Origin: DATBDM01 sp036269915
GTDB lineage: Bacteria; Actinomycetota; Thermoleophilia; Solirubrobacterales; Solirubrobacteraceae
Assembly (NCBI GenBank): GCA_036269915.1
Contig: DATBDM010000156.1
Span: forward strand, 1-45,971
DNA: 45,971 nucleotides
Direction: 5' to 3'
Below are positions 1 through 8,172 of the stretch, in pieces. Position 1 is the first letter of the stretch. Each line of letters begins with the position of its first letter. The notes under the pieces were generated by a model. It saw only the letters and a program-made list of their open reading frames with translations. It searched no databases and had not been told where the DNA came from. Made by a program: the position numbers and the translations under genes.

Positions 1-140
1 ACTTCCTGTTCGAGTCCGGGCAGGATCTCGTCGTCGGCTTCGACCATTACGACGCCGACGCCGTGCACCTCTACATCGAGCAGTCGTTCTCGTTCCGCGT
101 CGCCACGCCCGAGGCGGCGGCGGCGCTCGTGCCCGCCTGA
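1..140 (+). CDS. Unknown protein, C-terminal fragment
   Basis: The window opens inside a gene whose last 45 codons can be read in the frame starting at base 3 and ending with TGA at 138-140. The visible end reads FLFESGQDLVVGFDHYDADA and continues to ALVPA. I do not recognise the family. It lies on the same strand as the MMPL gene, 45 bp upstream, but the MMPL gene has its own promoter in the gap, so they need not be cotranscribed. The 5' part is outside the window. Confidence 0.6.
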   Translation, partial: FLFESGQDLVVGFDHYDADAVHLYIEQSFSFRVATPEAAAALVPA

Positions 141-149
141 CGGCAGGCC

Positions 150-179
150 TTGACCCCCCGGCGCTCGCGGGCGTAACGT
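150..179 (+). promoter_or_regulatory. Sigma-70-like promoter of the MMPL gene
   Basis: A -35 box TTGACC at 150-155 and a -10 box TAACGT at 174-179 are separated by 18 bp. Only six bases (CGGGGG) lie between the -10 box and the GTG at 186, so the transcript probably starts at or next to the start codon (leaderless). Confidence 0.55.
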
Positions 180-185
180 CGGGGG

Positions 186-2345
186 GTGAGGCATGTCGCC
201 GCGATCGTTGCGGGCCGCCGCACGAAGTGGCTCGTCGTCCTTGCCTGGGTGGTCCTCCTGATCATCTTCGCCCCGCTCGGGGGGAAGCTGAAGGACGTCA
301 CGGACAACCGCACGGAGTCCTTCCTCCCGAAGAGCGCCGAGTCGACCCAGGTGCTGCGCATCATGCAGCGCGAGTTCGGCGGACAGACGGTCTCCGGGCT
401 CGTCGTCTACACGCGGCCGGGCGGCCTCACGCCGGCCGATCGCGCGCGGATCATCGCCGACGCGGCGCGCGCGAAGGCGACGCTGCCGGTCGTCGGACGG
501 CCCGTGCTCCCGTTCGGGCCCGCGGCGCCGGGAGGCCTGGTCTCCAAGGACGGGTCGGTCGCCTATTCGGTGATCGCCTTCCCGGACGACAACGACAAGC
601 TGGGCGACTGGGGCAAGAGCCTGCGCGCGATCGTCGACCGGGCGCCGCCGCACGCGCGGGTCTTCGTGACCGGTGGGCTCGGCTTCAACGCCGACTTCGA
701 GGAGGTCTTCAACTCCATCGACACCAAGCTGCTGCTCGTCACCGTCCTGCTCGTGCTCGTGCTGCTGGGGGCGATCTACCGCTCGCCGCTGATCGCCTTG
801 ATCCCGCTCGTGGTCGTCGGCGTCGCCTACGCGATCGCCCAGGGCCTGATCTACCTCTACGCGAAGTCGGGCGCGACCGTCGACGACAACGGCACCACGA
901 TCCTGGTGGTGCTCATGTTCGGCGTGGGCACGGACTACTGCCTGTTGCTCGTCTCCCGCTACCGCGAGGAGCTGCGCAGCACCCAGGACAAGCACCGGGC
1001 GATGGCCCGCGCGGTGCGCCGCGCCGGACCGGCGATCGTCGCAAGCGGGCTGACCGTCGTGCTGGCGATGCTCGTGCTGCTCGTCGCCCGCATCGGCTCG
1101 ATCCACTCGCTCGGGCCCGTCGCGGCGATCGGCGTCGGCGTCGCCATGATCGCCGGCGTGACGCTGCTGCCTGCACTGCTGACCATCGCCGGGCGGCGCG
1201 GCTTCTGGCCGCGGCGGCGGATGGTCGCCTGCCGGCCGGGCGAGGTGTTCACGGAGCGCCAGAGCGTGTGGCGGCGCCTCGGCGACAAGGTGCTCACCCG
1301 TCCGGCGATGGCCTTCGGCGTCACGGCGGCACTGTTCGTGTTCGCCGGCTTCGGGCTGCTCGCCTACAAGGAGGACTACAGCGTCAACAACGCCTTCAAG
1401 AAGCAGACGGAGAGCGTCGACGGCTTCAAGGTGCTCAGCGCGTCGTTCCCCGCGGGCGCGCTCTCGCCGACCACGGTGATCGTCGAGCACCGCGGCGGCG
1501 GGCCGGCGACGCCGGCCGACGTCGCAGCGGTGCGCGCGCGCCTCCGGGCCGTCCCGGACGTCGCGGGCATCGGGCCGCCGCAGCGCTCGAGCGACGGGCG
1601 CCTCGTCGCCCTCGCGGTCACCTTCCCGGACGACCCGTTCGCCGACACGGCGCTGGCCCGCGTGCAGACGCTGCGCGACAGCCTCGCCCGTGCCGGGCCG
1701 TCCGTGCGCGCGCTCGTCGGCGACGGCAGCGCGGTCCAGCACGACTTCAACCAGGCGGCGGCGCGCGACCTGCGGCTGATCGTGCCCCTCGCCCTGCTGG
1801 CCATCGGGCTGATCCTCGGCATCCTGCTGGAGGCGGTCGTCGCCCCGATCGTCCTCATGGGCACCGTCGTGCTGTCGTTCTTCGGCACACTCGGACTCTC
1901 GATCGTCGTCTTCCGGTACGTGCTGGGCGACGCCGGCGTCGACACGTCGATGCCCACGTACGCGTTCATCTTCCTCGTCGCCCTCGGGACGGATTACACG
2001 ATCTTCCTGATGAGCCGCGTGCGCGAGGAGGCGCGCCACGTCGGCACGCGTGAGGGCGTGCTGCGCGCACTTGCGGCGACCGGCCCGGTGATCACGAGCG
2101 CCGGCGTCATCCTCGCCGGCACCTTCGCGGTGCTGATGACCCTGCCGGTGACCTTCGTCTTCGACATCGGCTTCATCGTCGCGGTCGGCATCCTCCTCGA
2201 CACGTTCATCGTGCGCACGATCATGGTCCCGGCGCTCGTCGAGCTTCTGGGCGACCGGATCTGGTGGCCGTCGAACGCCCGGGGCGGCGGCCACGCGCTG
2301 CACGAGGGCGCCGAGGTCGAGGAGCGTCCGAAGGTCGTCGCGTAG
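186..2345 (+). CDS. MMPL family RND-type membrane transporter
   Basis: The 719-residue protein has the duplicated MMPL/RND layout: an N-terminal membrane helix (about residues 17-33), a large extracytoplasmic loop, a helix bundle, a second loop and a second bundle. Each bundle carries the family signature GTDY followed by S-R-[YV]-R-E-E (GTDYCLLLVSRYREE and GTDYTIFLMSRVREE), the proton-relay region of MMPL proteins. These proteins export lipids, glycolipids or hydrophobic compounds; mycobacterial MmpL3 is the best-known member. The substrate cannot be told. The GTG start is chosen because a promoter ends six bases upstream. No accessory MmpS-like gene is adjacent. It converges on the corA-like gene with a 65-bp gap that holds nothing recognisable. 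Confidence 0.85.
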   Translation: MRHVAAIVAGRRTKWLVVLAWVVLLIIFAPLGGKLKDVTDNRTESFLPKSAESTQVLRIMQREFGGQTVSGLVVYTRPGGLTPADRARIIADAARAKATLPVVGRPVLPFGPAAPGGLVSKDGSVAYSVIAFPDDNDKLGDWGKSLRAIVDRAPPHARVFVTGGLGFNADFEEVFNSIDTKLLLVTVLLVLVLLGAIYRSPLIALIPLVVVGVAYAIAQGLIYLYAKSGATVDDNGTTILVVLMFGVGTDYCLLLVSRYREELRSTQDKHRAMARAVRRAGPAIVASGLTVVLAMLVLLVARIGSIHSLGPVAAIGVGVAMIAGVTLLPALLTIAGRRGFWPRRRMVACRPGEVFTERQSVWRRLGDKVLTRPAMAFGVTAALFVFAGFGLLAYKEDYSVNNAFKKQTESVDGFKVLSASFPAGALSPTTVIVEHRGGGPATPADVAAVRARLRAVPDVAGIGPPQRSSDGRLVALAVTFPDDPFADTALARVQTLRDSLARAGPSVRALVGDGSAVQHDFNQAAARDLRLIVPLALLAIGLILGILLEAVVAPIVLMGTVVLSFFGTLGLSIVVFRYVLGDAGVDTSMPTYAFIFLVALGTDYTIFLMSRVREEARHVGTREGVLRALAATGPVITSAGVILAGTFAVLMTLPVTFVFDIGFIVAVGILLDTFIVRTIMVPALVELLGDRIWWPSNARGGGHALHEGAEVEERPKVVA

Positions 2346-2410
2346 CCCCGTGCGAGCTCGTCGATCGCGCGCAGGCAGCCGGCCTCGTCGGGCCGCGGCG
2401 CGGCGTCATC

Positions 2411-3385
2411 CTAGAGCCAGCCCGCCCGCTTGAACGAGGCGAACAGCCCGCCCGCGGTCGCGAGCATCAGCCCGACGACGATCGGATAGGCGGCGTGCCA
2501 GCGCAGCTCGGGCATGTGGACGAAGTTCATCCCGTAGAAGGAGGCGATGAAGGTCGGGACGGTGATGATCGCCGCCCAGGCCGAGATGCGCCGCACGACG
2601 TCGTTCTGCTCGACCGAGATCACCGCCATGTTGGCCTGCAGGATCGTGCTGAGCAGGTCCCGCTGCGCGGCGATCTCGTCGTTGACGAGCCGCAGGTGGT
2701 CGTCGACGTCGCGGAAGTACTCGCGCAGCTCGACGGCGACGTCCATCACGCCACCCTGCACGATCGCCGCCGCGGGGCCGAGCAGCGGGTGCACCGCGCG
2801 GTAGAAGTCGGTCGCCTCGCGGCGCAGCTCGTAGATCCGCCGCGTCGGCGCGGCGGCGCCGGAGAAGACCGTGCGCTCGAGGTCCTCGATGTCGCGCTCG
2901 AGGCCCTCGACGACCGGCGCGTAGCCGTCGACGACGGTGTCGAGGATCGCCCACAGCACCGCGGCGGGGCCGATCTCGAGCAGCTTCGGGCGCTGCTCGA
3001 GCCGCAGCCGCGCCGCGTGCAGGTCGCTGGCGATGCCCTGGCGGACGGTGATCACGAAGCCCGGCCCGATGAAGATCGAGATCTCGCCGAACTCGACCTC
3101 CTCGCTCTCGTCGACGTAGCGGGCGGTGCGCAGCACGACGAACGTGATCCCGTCCTCGTAGCGCTCGACCTTCGGGCGCAGGTGGAAGCTCTGCGCGTCC
3201 TCGACGGCCAGCTCGTGCAGGCCGAACACGTGCTGGATCGTCGCGAGCTCCTCGGGCGCGGGATCGACCATGCCCAGCCAGACGAACCCGGGGTCGCGGC
3301 GGCAGATCGCCGCGGCCTCGCGCGGGTCCATCCTCCCCTCGTGCTGGCGCCGCCCGTCGCGATAGTGGGCGCAGTCGACGATCAT
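2411..3385 (-). CDS. corA: CorA-like divalent metal ion channel
   Basis: A 324-residue protein of usual CorA length. It has a soluble N-terminal funnel domain, a long helical middle region with several E/R-rich helices, and two C-terminal membrane helices. The first is followed by the GMN signature (YGMNFVHMPEL, about residues 280-290) that forms the pore mouth of CorA magnesium/cobalt channels. The short basic C-terminus (FKRAGWL) also fits. The ATG start lies 18 bp from the stop of the GYD-domain gene upstream on the same strand, so the two may be cotranscribed. Mg2+ uptake is the family default; the sequence does not settle metal preference. Confidence 0.88.
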   Translation of the reverse strand: MIVDCAHYRDGRRQHEGRMDPREAAAICRRDPGFVWLGMVDPAPEELATIQHVFGLHELAVEDAQSFHLRPKVERYEDGITFVVLRTARYVDESEEVEFGEISIFIGPGFVITVRQGIASDLHAARLRLEQRPKLLEIGPAAVLWAILDTVVDGYAPVVEGLERDIEDLERTVFSGAAAPTRRIYELRREATDFYRAVHPLLGPAAAIVQGGVMDVAVELREYFRDVDDHLRLVNDEIAAQRDLLSTILQANMAVISVEQNDVVRRISAWAAIITVPTFIASFYGMNFVHMPELRWHAAYPIVVGLMLATAGGLFASFKRAGWL

Positions 3386-3403
3386 GGCCCCCGCCCGTCG
3401 AAA

Positions 3404-3724
3404 CTAGCCGCCGGGCGGCGTGTAGTCCACGGAGCGCTGCGCGGCCTCGTCGATCTGCTCGACGGTCAGCAGGTTGATCGTCTTCGTCGTCGCGCCGCCG
3501 GCGGAGTTGACGGTCAGCGCGATCGCCGCGGCCGCCGTCTCGTCGGGCAGGTCGACGGTGACGAACGCGTCGTGGTCGCCGAAGGCGAAGTAGAAGCTCT
3601 CCAGCGACCCGCCGAGGCCTTCGACGGCGTGCGCGATCGCGTCGCGCCGGCTGCTCCCTCCCTTGGTCCGTACGCCGCTGACGCCGTCGCGCGTGTAGGA
3701 GGCTTGGATGAGGTACTTGGGCAT
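3404..3724 (-). CDS. GYD domain-containing protein
   Basis: A 106-residue protein beginning MPKYLIQASYTRDGV, with LGGSLESFYFAFGDHDAFV in the middle and KSVDY-like RSVDYTPPGG at the end. This is the pattern of the small GYD family, a ferredoxin-like fold of unknown function common in actinobacteria. The ATG at 3724 is preceded by GAGGAGGG at good spacing, which fixes the start; longer reading in this frame runs into the DedA-like gene and is not real. It sits between the DedA-like gene (65 bp upstream) and corA (18 bp downstream), all on the minus strand. Confidence 0.75.
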   Translation of the reverse strand: MPKYLIQASYTRDGVSGVRTKGGSSRRDAIAHAVEGLGGSLESFYFAFGDHDAFVTVDLPDETAAAAIALTVNSAGGATTKTINLLTVEQIDEAAQRSVDYTPPGG

Positions 3725-3789
3725 GCGCCCTCCTCGGATGTAGGGCCGTGCGGCGACTCTCCCATGCCCGCGGGGCGGGCGCAACGTCG

Positions 3790-4491
3790 CTAGAGGACGT
3801 CGGGCTCGGGCTCTGGGGCCGGCTCCGCGCCCCGGCGCCTGGCCATCCACATCTGGCGCGCGACGATCGCGACCACCAGCCCCACGGTGATCAGCAGCGC
3901 GTAGTGCGAGACGCCGTGCGCGACGTCGACCGCGCGCTGGCCGATCGCGTAGCCGAGGCCGACGATCAGCGCGATCCACATCAGCGCGCCGACGAGATCC
4001 CAGAGCAGGAAGGTGCGCAGCCGCATGCCGGTCCAGCCGACGGCCGCGTAGACGAGGACGCTCGGGATCGGCAGCAGGTAGGCGGTGGCGACGGCGAGCC
4101 AGCCCCACCGCCGCGACACCCGCTCCGCCCAGTCCATCCGCCGCTTGGCCTTGGGATGGGTGCCGACGAACAGCTGCAGCGCGCGGTGGCCCCAGCGCCG
4201 CCCGGCCCACCAGTAGATCCAGTCGAACATCATCGTGCCGGGGATGGCGGCGACCACGGCCACGAGCAGCGAGGCCTCGCCGATGCGCGCCTTCGCCCCC
4301 ATCGTCACCATCGAGGTCATCGAGCCGCGGAACAGCTCGAGCAGCACGGGATGGGTGCCGACCAGCGATGGGACGAGCGGCAGCAGCAGCAGGCCGTAGG
4401 CACCGCTGAACGCGATCAGCGACATGCAGACCACGTCGGCGCGCTCGGGATGACCCTCCCACGGGAGGCCGGTTCCGCGGGGCGCGCTCAC
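3790..4491 (-). CDS. DedA/VTT-like membrane protein
   Basis: About 233 residues with several hydrophobic helices. The central region (IPGTMMFDWIYWWAGRRWG) and the later LLPIPSVLVYAAVGWTGMR followed by FLLWDLVGALMW match the DedA/VTT pattern of paired re-entrant loops and a G/P-rich segment. DedA proteins act in membrane lipid flipping and envelope homeostasis; the substrate here is unknown. The start is uncertain: GTG at 4491 avoids overlap with the epimerase gene and has GGAGG nearby but very close, whereas ATG at 4425 starts right before the first helix. The C-terminus is proline/glutamate rich. The gene follows the epimerase on the same strand by 13 bp. Confidence 0.6.
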   Translation of the reverse strand: MSAPRGTGLPWEGHPERADVVCMSLIAFSGAYGLLLLPLVPSLVGTHPVLLELFRGSMTSMVTMGAKARIGEASLLVAVVAAIPGTMMFDWIYWWAGRRWGHRALQLFVGTHPKAKRRMDWAERVSRRWGWLAVATAYLLPIPSVLVYAAVGWTGMRLRTFLLWDLVGALMWIALIVGLGYAIGQRAVDVAHGVSHYALLITVGLVVAIVARQMWMARRRGAEPAPEPEPDVL

Positions 4492-4504
4492 TCCTCCAGC
4501 GTAG

Positions 4505-5350
4505 TCAGCCCAGCTCGCGCCACGTGAACGCCGGGTCATATCCCAGCTCGCGGCGCGCCTTGTCGATGCCGAGCAGCGTGCCGTACTCGGGCACCTCCCC
4601 GCGGATCTCGACCCCCGGGAACACCTCCGCCATCAGCTCGCGGCTCGGGCGGCGCATCACCGTGTCGCCGGCCGCGATCACATAGGCCTCGGCGCCGCGC
4701 ACGTCGGCCTCGAGGCCGAGCCGGGCGCTCTGGCCGACGTGGCTCTCGTCGACGTAGCCCCACAGGTTCCACTTGCGCACCGTCGGGTCGTCCTGCCAGC
4801 TCTCGAACTGCGCGTAGTCGGCACGCTCCATCACGTTCGAATAGCGCAGGCCGACGAACGGGATCCCGCTCCAGCGGTGGTATTGGCGGGCCATCTCCTC
4901 GCCGAGGACCTTCGAGAGCGCGTAGCTGGACTCCGGCCGCAGCGTGTGCGCCTCGTCGACCGGCGCGAACTCGGGCGGCTCGTCGAAGGGCAGGCCGAGC
5001 GTCGTCTCGCTGGAGGCCCAGACGACGCGCGCGAAGCCGAGCCGCAGCGCGCTCGAGAACACGGTCGAGGTGCTGAGGATGTTGGTGCGGAAGACCTGGT
5101 CGGGCGTGCCCTTGTCCGGCGCCGGGATCGCCGCGAGGTGCACGACCGCCTCGATGCCGGGCAGCACGTCGCCGCCCGAGAGCGCCTCGAGCGCTTGCCC
5201 GAAGTCGGTGAGATCGGCCGGCAGGAACGGCGCCACCGGATCGGGCGACGGGACCCGGTCGACGTTGAGCACCTCGTATCCGTGCTCGAGCAGTTCGCGG
5301 ACGATCGCCCGCCCCGCCTTCCCGCTGCCTCCGGTGACTGCGACCTTCAT
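4505..5350 (-). CDS. NAD-dependent epimerase/dehydratase (extended SDR)
   Basis: A 281-residue Rossmann-fold protein. The N-terminus VAVTGGSGKAGRAIV supplies the glycine-rich NAD(P)-binding motif at residues 4-16, AVVHLAAIP is the next SDR strand motif, and YALSK (near residue 147) is the YxxxK catalytic pair, with a preceding SSE giving the catalytic serine. Length and motifs fit extended SDRs acting on nucleotide sugars or related substrates. Specificity cannot be assigned. AGGAG lies nine bases before the ATG. Its promoter region is shared with the divergent small gene at 5386, where a CTAG core can be read as a -10 element on both strands. Confidence 0.82.
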   Translation of the reverse strand: MKVAVTGGSGKAGRAIVRELLEHGYEVLNVDRVPSPDPVAPFLPADLTDFGQALEALSGGDVLPGIEAVVHLAAIPAPDKGTPDQVFRTNILSTSTVFSSALRLGFARVVWASSETTLGLPFDEPPEFAPVDEAHTLRPESSYALSKVLGEEMARQYHRWSGIPFVGLRYSNVMERADYAQFESWQDDPTVRKWNLWGYVDESHVGQSARLGLEADVRGAEAYVIAAGDTVMRRPSRELMAEVFPGVEIRGEVPEYGTLLGIDKARRELGYDPAFTWRELG

Positions 5351-5385
5351 CGTGTCCCGCTCCTCTCGTCTAGCGTTGTGACCCG

Positions 5386-5721
5386 ATGCCGACCGTCCAG
5401 GGCCTCGAGCTCGCCTACGCGCTGCACCGGCTGCCGCCGGGGCGCTTTCCCTTCCACCGCTGGCGCTTCGAACTCTGGCACGGCTCGCAGCTCGTCGCGG
5501 CGGGATGGCGCGTCTCGCGGCCGGACGCCGGCCGCGCGCTGCGCGTCCAGGCGGCGGAGTTCGGGCACCGGCTCTTCGGGCTCCCGGCGCCCGACCGCGA
5601 TCCCGGCGCCGGCCGCGGCGACCTGCGGCCCGGCTCCTCCGAGCGGCTCGCCCTCGGCCCGATCACCTGCCTGCTCGTGCCGCGGGCGCTCGAGCGCCCC
5701 GCGCTCGCGGTCTCCGGCTAG
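5386..5721 (+). CDS. Hypothetical protein, 111 aa
   Basis: I do not recognise this 111-residue protein. It begins MPTVQGLELAYALHRLPPGR, is rich in Arg, Leu and Pro, and has no signal peptide or membrane helix. A central segment (LWHGSQLVAAGWRVSRPDAG) suggests a small folded alpha/beta domain. The start is supported by TAGCGT at 5371-5376, nine bases before the ATG, and by the absence of a Shine-Dalgarno sequence. Its TAG stop shares the CTAG at 5718-5721 with the stop of the convergent phosphoesterase gene. Codon usage resembles its neighbours. Confidence 0.5.
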   Translation: MPTVQGLELAYALHRLPPGRFPFHRWRFELWHGSQLVAAGWRVSRPDAGRALRVQAAEFGHRLFGLPAPDRDPGAGRGDLRPGSSERLALGPITCLLVPRALERPALAVSG

Positions 5722-6278
5722 CACAGCGAGAGCACGCGCGCGCCCGAGATCCAGTGCACCTGGGTCGGGCCGAACTGCGTGACGAGCCGGCGGCCGATCG
5801 GATGCGTGTGGCCGTGGAGCAGGTGCCGCGGTTCGTGGCGCTCGACCCAGTCGCGCAGGCCCGACCAGCCGATGTGCGCGGGATCGTCGGGGTCGTCGTT
5901 GATGCCGAGCGGTGGGCAGTGCGCGACGAGCACGTCGGCGGCGGGCAGCCTGCGGGCCATCCTCGCGCCCTCGCGCTGTGTGTACTGGTAGGGCCCGCCG
6001 TCGCGCCGGTAGCGCACGCAGCCCTCGAAGCCGGCGAAGGTCAGTCCGCCCAGCGCGGTCCGGCGCCCCTGCAGGTCCTCGACCTCCACCTCGCGCAGGA
6101 GGTCCTCCGGGTCGTGGTTGCCGTGGACGCCGATGCGCGGGATCCGCAATCCCATCAGCGACTCGATCCAGCCGCGGTCGAGGTCGCCGAGGCAGATGAC
6201 GGCGTCGACGGCGGTCTGCACCGCCATCACGGCAGGGTCGAGCGGGGGTCGCTTGTCGGCGAGGGCCAGGACGCGCAT
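5718..6278 (-). CDS. Calcineurin-like metallophosphoesterase
   Basis: A 186-residue protein with the metallophosphoesterase motifs in order: a first strand ending in LALADKRPP (the usual D-x-H is altered to ADK), ICLGDLD (GD motif, about residue 30), VHGNHDPED (GNHD, about 52), VLVAHCPP (about 118) and LLHGHTHP (GHTH, about 156). The later motifs bind the di-metal centre. Loss of the first D-x-H histidine could weaken metal site 1 or reflect a divergent subfamily. Substrate unknown; relatives act on phosphodiesters or phosphoproteins. The ATG at 6278 is chosen because it directly precedes the first strand. Confidence 0.75.
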   Translation of the reverse strand: MRVLALADKRPPLDPAVMAVQTAVDAVICLGDLDRGWIESLMGLRIPRIGVHGNHDPEDLLREVEVEDLQGRRTALGGLTFAGFEGCVRYRRDGGPYQYTQREGARMARRLPAADVLVAHCPPLGINDDPDDPAHIGWSGLRDWVERHEPRHLLHGHTHPIGRRLVTQFGPTQVHWISGARVLSLC

Positions 6279-6322
6279 GCAGGCTGGACGTACCCCCCGG
6301 TGTCGGTTCCCGACCCTCGGTC

Positions 6323-6352
6323 TCGACAGCCCGTCCGACCGCTGGTATACAA
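6323..6352 (+). promoter_or_regulatory. Promoter and likely GntR operator of the gntR-pdhAB operon
   Basis: A -35 box TCGACA (6323-6328) and -10 box TATACA (6346-6351) are 17 bp apart. TGGTATACAA at 6343-6352 is a near-palindrome (one mismatch to TTGTATACAA), the form typical of GntR/FCD operators, and it covers the -10 box. Repressor binding here would block transcription, so the GntR gene just downstream is probably autoregulated. Confidence 0.55.
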
Positions 6353-6360
6353 GTATGCAG

Positions 6361-7056
6361 ATGACCGCCCCGCAGCCCATCTCGCTGACGGAGCGCCGTG
6401 GCGGCACCGCGCGGGTCCGCGTGTACGCCAGCCTGCGCGACGCGATCGTGAGGGCCGACCTCGCGCCGGGTCGCCAGCTCTCCGAGAACGAGCTCGCCGC
6501 GTCGCTCGGCGTGAGCCGCACGCCCGTGCGCGAGGCGCTGCAGCGTTTGCGCGACGACCGCCTCGTCGAGGTCGTGCCGCAGCTCGGAACGTTCGTCTCC
6601 CCCATCTCCACGCGCGCTGTGGCCGATGCGCAGTTCATCCGCGAGGCACTCGAGTGCGCCGCGGTCCGCGCCGCCGCGGGCCGCGTCACCGACGAGGACC
6701 TCGAGGGGCTCGAGCAGAACCTCGTCGCGCAGGAGCGCGCGCGGGAGACCGCGGACTTCGACGCCTTCTACGTGCTCGACGACCAGTTCCACCAGTCGTT
6801 GTGCGACCTGTCCGGACGTGCCGTGTGGGCGATCACCCAGCGCGCGAAGGGCCACCTCAACCGCATCCGGCGGCTCAGCCTCCCCATCCCGAGCTACCTC
6901 GCCGAGATGATCGCCGAGCACCGCGAGATCGTCGTCCTGCTCGGCGAGCACGACCCGGACGGCGCCGAGGCGGCGCTGCGCCACCACCTGCAGATGGTGC
7001 TGCGCGAGCTCCCGCGCATCCGCGAGCAGCATCCCGACTTCTTCGAGGAGGACTGA
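6361..7056 (+). CDS. GntR family (FCD/FadR-type) transcriptional regulator
   Basis: About 231 residues. Residues 15-80 form the GntR winged helix: VYASLRDAIVRADLAPG, LSENELAASLGVSRTPVREAL and a wing ending VVPQLGTFVSP. The rest is an all-helical FCD effector domain with the metal-binding pattern D-x(3)-H (DDQFHQSL) and later histidines (EHREI, RHHLQM). FCD regulators respond to carboxylic acids such as pyruvate, lactate or fatty acyl-CoA, which suits the pyruvate-dehydrogenase-like genes next door. The ATG at 6361 lies nine bases after the -10 box; ATG at 6355 is an alternative. The stop overlaps the start of the E1 alpha gene (TGATG), so the genes are translationally coupled. Confidence 0.88.
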   Translation: MTAPQPISLTERRGGTARVRVYASLRDAIVRADLAPGRQLSENELAASLGVSRTPVREALQRLRDDRLVEVVPQLGTFVSPISTRAVADAQFIREALECAAVRAAAGRVTDEDLEGLEQNLVAQERARETADFDAFYVLDDQFHQSLCDLSGRAVWAITQRAKGHLNRIRRLSLPIPSYLAEMIAEHREIVVLLGEHDPDGAEAALRHHLQMVLRELPRIREQHPDFFEED

Positions 7057-8114
7057 TGGCCGCCACCCTGGCCCCGACGACCACCGGCACGCTCGACCAC
7101 CTGAGTCAGATGCACCTGATCCGCGAGCTCGAGACCGAGGCCGAGCGCCAGTACAAGGCCGCGCGGATCGGCGGCTACTGCCACCTCTCCTCCGGCCAGG
7201 AGGCGATGACGGTCGGCGTCGTCGACCGCATGCAGCGCGACGACCTGCTCGTGACGGGCTACCGCTCGCACGGCTTCGCGATCGCGCGCGGCGTCCCCGC
7301 CGACGCCGTGATGGCCGAGCTGTTCGGGCGCTCGACGGGCTGTGCGCACGGCCGCGGCGGCTCGATGCACCTGCTCGACACCGACCGCGGCTACTACGGC
7401 GGCTGGGGCATCGTCGCCGGCCAGCTGCCGATCGCCACCGGCCTCGCGCTCGCGCTGGTGCGCCAGGGCAAGCCGCAGGCCGTGCTCTGCGAGCTCGGCG
7501 ACGGCGCGGTGAACATGGGCGCCTGGCACGAGTCGCTCAACCTCGCCGCGCTGTGGGAGCTCCCGGTCGTCTACCTCGTCGTCAACAACGGCTACGGGAT
7601 GGGCACGAGCGTCGCCCGCGCGTCCGCCGAGCCGGAGATCTGGCGCCGCGCGAGCGCCTTCCGCATGCACGGGGAGCGCGTCGACGGCGACGACCTCGAC
7701 GCCGTCCTGCAGGCCTCCGAGCGCCTGCTCACCACCGCGCGCGACGAGCGCCGCCCGGCCGTGCTCGAGGCCGTCACCTACCGCTATCGCGGGCACTCGG
7801 TGGCCGACGCCGGGCTGGCGTACCGCACCAAGGAGGAGATCGCCGAGCGCAAGGCGCGCGACCCGATCGAGCGGGTACGCCGGCAGCTGCTCGCGTCGGG
7901 TACGCCCGAGGCGGAGCTCGACCGGGTGGCCGAGGCGGCACGCGAGCGCGTCCTGGCCGCCGTCGAGCACGCCGAGCACGCGCCCGTGCCATCCGTCGCC
8001 GAGCTGGCGGTCGGGATGCACGCGGCGGGCAGCGCCGAGCAGTTCGAGCGGATGCGCCCCGGCTCGGCCTTCGGCGAGCTGGAGCTGTCCTTCGACGCCG
8101 GACTGGGGCGATGA
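7056..8114 (+). CDS. pdhA: Pyruvate-type dehydrogenase E1 component, alpha subunit
   Basis: A 352-residue thiamine-diphosphate enzyme subunit. The ThDP/Mg motif starts at GDGAVN (148-153) and ends at NN (177-178), the classic GDG-x(~27)-NN spacing. The N-terminal LSSGQEA, TGYRSHGFAIARG and GRGGSMH motifs and the late YRYRGHSVAD phosphorylation-loop region are those of E1 alpha proteins. With E1 beta it decarboxylates a 2-oxo acid and passes the acyl group to a lipoyl E2. Acetoin dehydrogenase E1 is a close alternative. AGGAG sits just upstream and the start overlaps the gntR stop. No E2 or E3 gene is in the window. Confidence 0.88.
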   Translation: MAATLAPTTTGTLDHLSQMHLIRELETEAERQYKAARIGGYCHLSSGQEAMTVGVVDRMQRDDLLVTGYRSHGFAIARGVPADAVMAELFGRSTGCAHGRGGSMHLLDTDRGYYGGWGIVAGQLPIATGLALALVRQGKPQAVLCELGDGAVNMGAWHESLNLAALWELPVVYLVVNNGYGMGTSVARASAEPEIWRRASAFRMHGERVDGDDLDAVLQASERLLTTARDERRPAVLEAVTYRYRGHSVADAGLAYRTKEEIAERKARDPIERVRRQLLASGTPEAELDRVAEAARERVLAAVEHAEHAPVPSVAELAVGMHAAGSAEQFERMRPGSAFGELELSFDAGLGR

Positions 8115-8137
8115 GGATGCGACAGGTTCGACACTCG

Positions 8138-8168
8138 ACGCTCACCCCGCGGAACGCATGCGGAGCGT
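8138..8168 (+). promoter_or_regulatory. Intercistronic hairpin masking the pdhB ribosome binding site
   Basis: ACGCTC at 8138-8143 can pair with GAGCGT at 8163-8168; a competing pairing joins CGACAC (8129-8134) with GTGTCG (8167-8172). Both involve or abut the GGAG (8162-8165) that serves the ATG at 8173. This could tune E1 beta translation relative to E1 alpha. Short stems in GC-rich DNA can arise by chance. Confidence 0.3.
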
Positions 8169-8172
8169 GTCG

